A stretch of 7,578 bases of DNA, from positions 1-7,578 of the forward strand of contig JAEWGQ010000263.1 of assembly GCA_023388235.1 (NCBI GenBank), written 5' to 3'. The notes below the pieces were generated by a model that did no database searches, was not told the origin of the DNA, and saw nothing but the letters and a program-made list of their open reading frames with translations. The DNA comes from Actinomycetes bacterium. Lineage in GTDB: Bacteria; Actinomycetota; Actinomycetes; Actinomycetales; Cellulomonadaceae. The first letter of the stretch is position 1, and every line of letters starts with the position of its first letter. Shown one piece after another: positions 6,423 through 7,578 of this stretch. A program made the position numbers and the translations under genes.

Positions 6423-7578
6423 GTGCCGCAGGCCCGACCCGGTGAGCCCGGACGCCCCGGGACCCCCGGGGGACGACCCGGCGGCACCGTCGCCGGCCGG
6501 TACCGCCTGGACACCCCCCGGCCGCACGCGCTCCCCGGCGCCGAGCGGTGGTCCGCCACCGACCAGATCCTCGCCCGCGACGTCACCGTGACCCTCGTGA
6601 CCGGCGACCGCACCTCCGCCGTCCTCGACGCCGCCCGCCGGGCCGCCCTGGTCGTCGACCCGCGGCTCGTGCGCATCCTCGACGTCGGCTCCGCGGACGG
6701 CACCGGCTACGTCGTCACCGAGGCCGTCGAGGGCCGCAGCCTCGCGACCCTCGCCGCCCGGGCGCCCCTCGGCGCCGACCAGGCGCGCGCCGTCGTCGGG
6801 GAGGCCGCCGCGGCCCTCGAGGAGGCGCGCCGCCGCGGCGTGCACCACCTCGCCCTGCGCCCCGAGTCCGTCGTGCTGACCTCCGCCAGCCGGGTCGTCG
6901 TCGACGGGCTCGCCGTCGACGGCGAGCTGCTCGGAGCCGGAAGCGGCGGGGCGCACGCCCGCAGCCGCACGGACGCCGTCGGGCTGGTGCGCGTCCTGTA
7001 CGCCGCGCTCACCGGGCGGTGGCCCGCCGGGTCGGCGCCCGCGGCCGCCGCCGTGCCCACGTTCGACGAGTGGTCCGCCGGACTGGCCCGCGAGCCCGCG
7101 GGCGACGACGCTGCCGTGGACCCCGGCCTGCCCGCGGCACCCGAGCACGACGGCACCCCGCTGCCGCCGGCGGAGCTCGTCGCCGGGATCCCTGCCGACC
7201 TCGACACGCTCTGCGCCGTCACCCTCGGCCCGCACGACGACGGACCGCACAGCCCCGGCGAGCTCGTCCGCGAGCTCGAACCCTGGCGCGCCGTGCGCGC
7301 CGACGAGATCTTCCGCGCCGCGGACGCCGGCCGGTGGCCCGCGCTGCCCGGCCCCACCGGGTCCCGCGACCCGGGCAGCCGCACGACCCCAGCACCTCCG
7401 ACGGGAAGCAGCCCGATGAGCGACGACCAGCAGGACCGCACGCCGACCGCGAAGGACGCGCCCGCGCCCCGCCCGGGGGCGTCGACGCCCGCCGGGACCG
7501 GTGCAGCCTCCGGTGGCGGTGCGAGCGGCGAGAGGTCACCCGTCGACGTCGGACGGCCGAGGGCGAACCAGACCGCCG
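6423..7578 (+). CDS. Protein-kinase-like pseudokinase, MurJ-associated type, 3' partial
   Basis: The frame runs unbroken for 385 codons to the right edge, so the C-terminus is missing. After a Gly/Pro/Arg-rich tail (1-23), a Hanks-type Ser/Thr kinase fold spans about 26-288, beginning GRYRL and ending with an LVRELEPW-like helix. Catalytic residues are lost. The glycine loop is absent, the VAIK lysine is threonine (VTVT, T57), HRDLKPEN has become HLALRPES at 142-149 (catalytic Asp is A144), and DFG is DGL at 161-163. The later helix TDAVGLVRVLYAALTG (183-198), typical of kinase C-lobes, is kept. Residues beyond about 290 are a Pro/Ser/Gly-rich linker; a membrane helix may follow outside the window. 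It resembles the pseudokinase domain fused to mycobacterial MurJ (MviN), which binds the FHA protein FhaA once phosphorylated. Here it stands alone and likely acts as a scaffold in envelope synthesis. The MurJ link is inferred from context and motif loss. Confidence 0.75.
   Translation, partial: MPQARPGEPGRPGTPGGRPGGTVAGRYRLDTPRPHALPGAERWSATDQILARDVTVTLVTGDRTSAVLDAARRAALVVDPRLVRILDVGSADGTGYVVTEAVEGRSLATLAARAPLGADQARAVVGEAAAALEEARRRGVHHLALRPESVVLTSASRVVVDGLAVDGELLGAGSGGAHARSRTDAVGLVRVLYAALTGRWPAGSAPAAAAVPTFDEWSAGLAREPAGDDAAVDPGLPAAPEHDGTPLPPAELVAGIPADLDTLCAVTLGPHDDGPHSPGELVRELEPWRAVRADEIFRAADAGRWPALPGPTGSRDPGSRTTPAPPTGSSPMSDDQQDRTPTAKDAPAPRPGASTPAGTGAASGGGASGERSPVDVGRPRANQTA

Noticed and set aside
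5067..7250. A 727-codon open frame on the minus strand opposite DUF6049 and the pseudokinase
   Set aside because: Its translation is Gly/Arg/Ala-rich low complexity with no domain motifs and it spans two well-supported plus-strand genes and the gap between them. Such antisense frames are expected when third codon positions are nearly all G or C.
7416..7418. ATG preceded by GGGAAG as a possible separate gene start
   Set aside because: It is in frame with the pseudokinase without an intervening stop and lies in its low-complexity linker, so it is more simply an internal methionine.
6423..7578. Active Ser/Thr protein kinase
   Set aside because: The VAIK lysine, HRD aspartate and DFG motif are all replaced, so catalysis by the usual mechanism is unlikely.
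1..7578. CRISPR arrays, insertion sequences, tRNA or rRNA genes, attachment sites
   Set aside because: No regularly spaced repeats, transposase motifs, terminal inverted repeats or cloverleaf-like sequence were seen on either strand; gaps between genes are at most 153 bases.

Overview
The window looks like chromosomal DNA from a very high-GC actinobacterium. Third codon positions are almost all G or C, GTG starts are common, and the CCA enzyme is of the actinobacterial HD-domain type. The gene order cca (minus strand), Nudix hydrolase, DUF6049-type exported protein and a MurJ-linked pseudokinase matches the conserved actinobacterial chromosome segment represented in Mycobacterium tuberculosis by pcnA, mutT4, Rv3909 and mviN. 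I infer Micrococcales, perhaps near Cellulomonas, from overall character; no marker gene here proves it.

Layout, left to right. Bases 1-492 (+) hold the end of an iron-sulfur protein with two [4Fe-4S] ferredoxin motifs and a C-terminal zinc-ribbon-like CxxC pair; its true start may lie outside the window. Nine bases later a 431-residue MFS-type transporter follows (502-1797, +). It converges on the CCA-adding enzyme (1853-3373, -) across a 55-base gap containing a GC-rich hairpin. A 101-base divergent intergenic region then separates cca from a Nudix hydrolase (3475-4023, +), whose stop overlaps the start of a 749-residue secreted, membrane-anchored DUF6049-like protein (4020-6269, +). After a 153-base gap rich in inverted repeats comes a protein-kinase-like gene (6423 to beyond 7578, +) with degraded catalytic motifs, so it is best called a pseudokinase.

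Functionally the left part pairs electron transfer with membrane transport, without clear evidence that they cooperate. The right part is a housekeeping and cell-envelope cluster. The CCA enzyme finishes tRNA 3' ends, the Nudix enzyme probably hydrolyses a nucleotide or capped-nucleotide substrate, and DUF6049 and the pseudokinase belong to the neighbourhood of the lipid II flippase MurJ. No murJ reading frame lies between DUF6049 and the pseudokinase, although in mycobacteria murJ is at that position and carries the pseudokinase as its C-terminal domain. This is the most interesting point in the window. I see no mobile elements, CRISPR arrays, tRNA or rRNA genes, and no clear sign of recent transfer. 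I did not find a convincing new defence or biosynthetic system.
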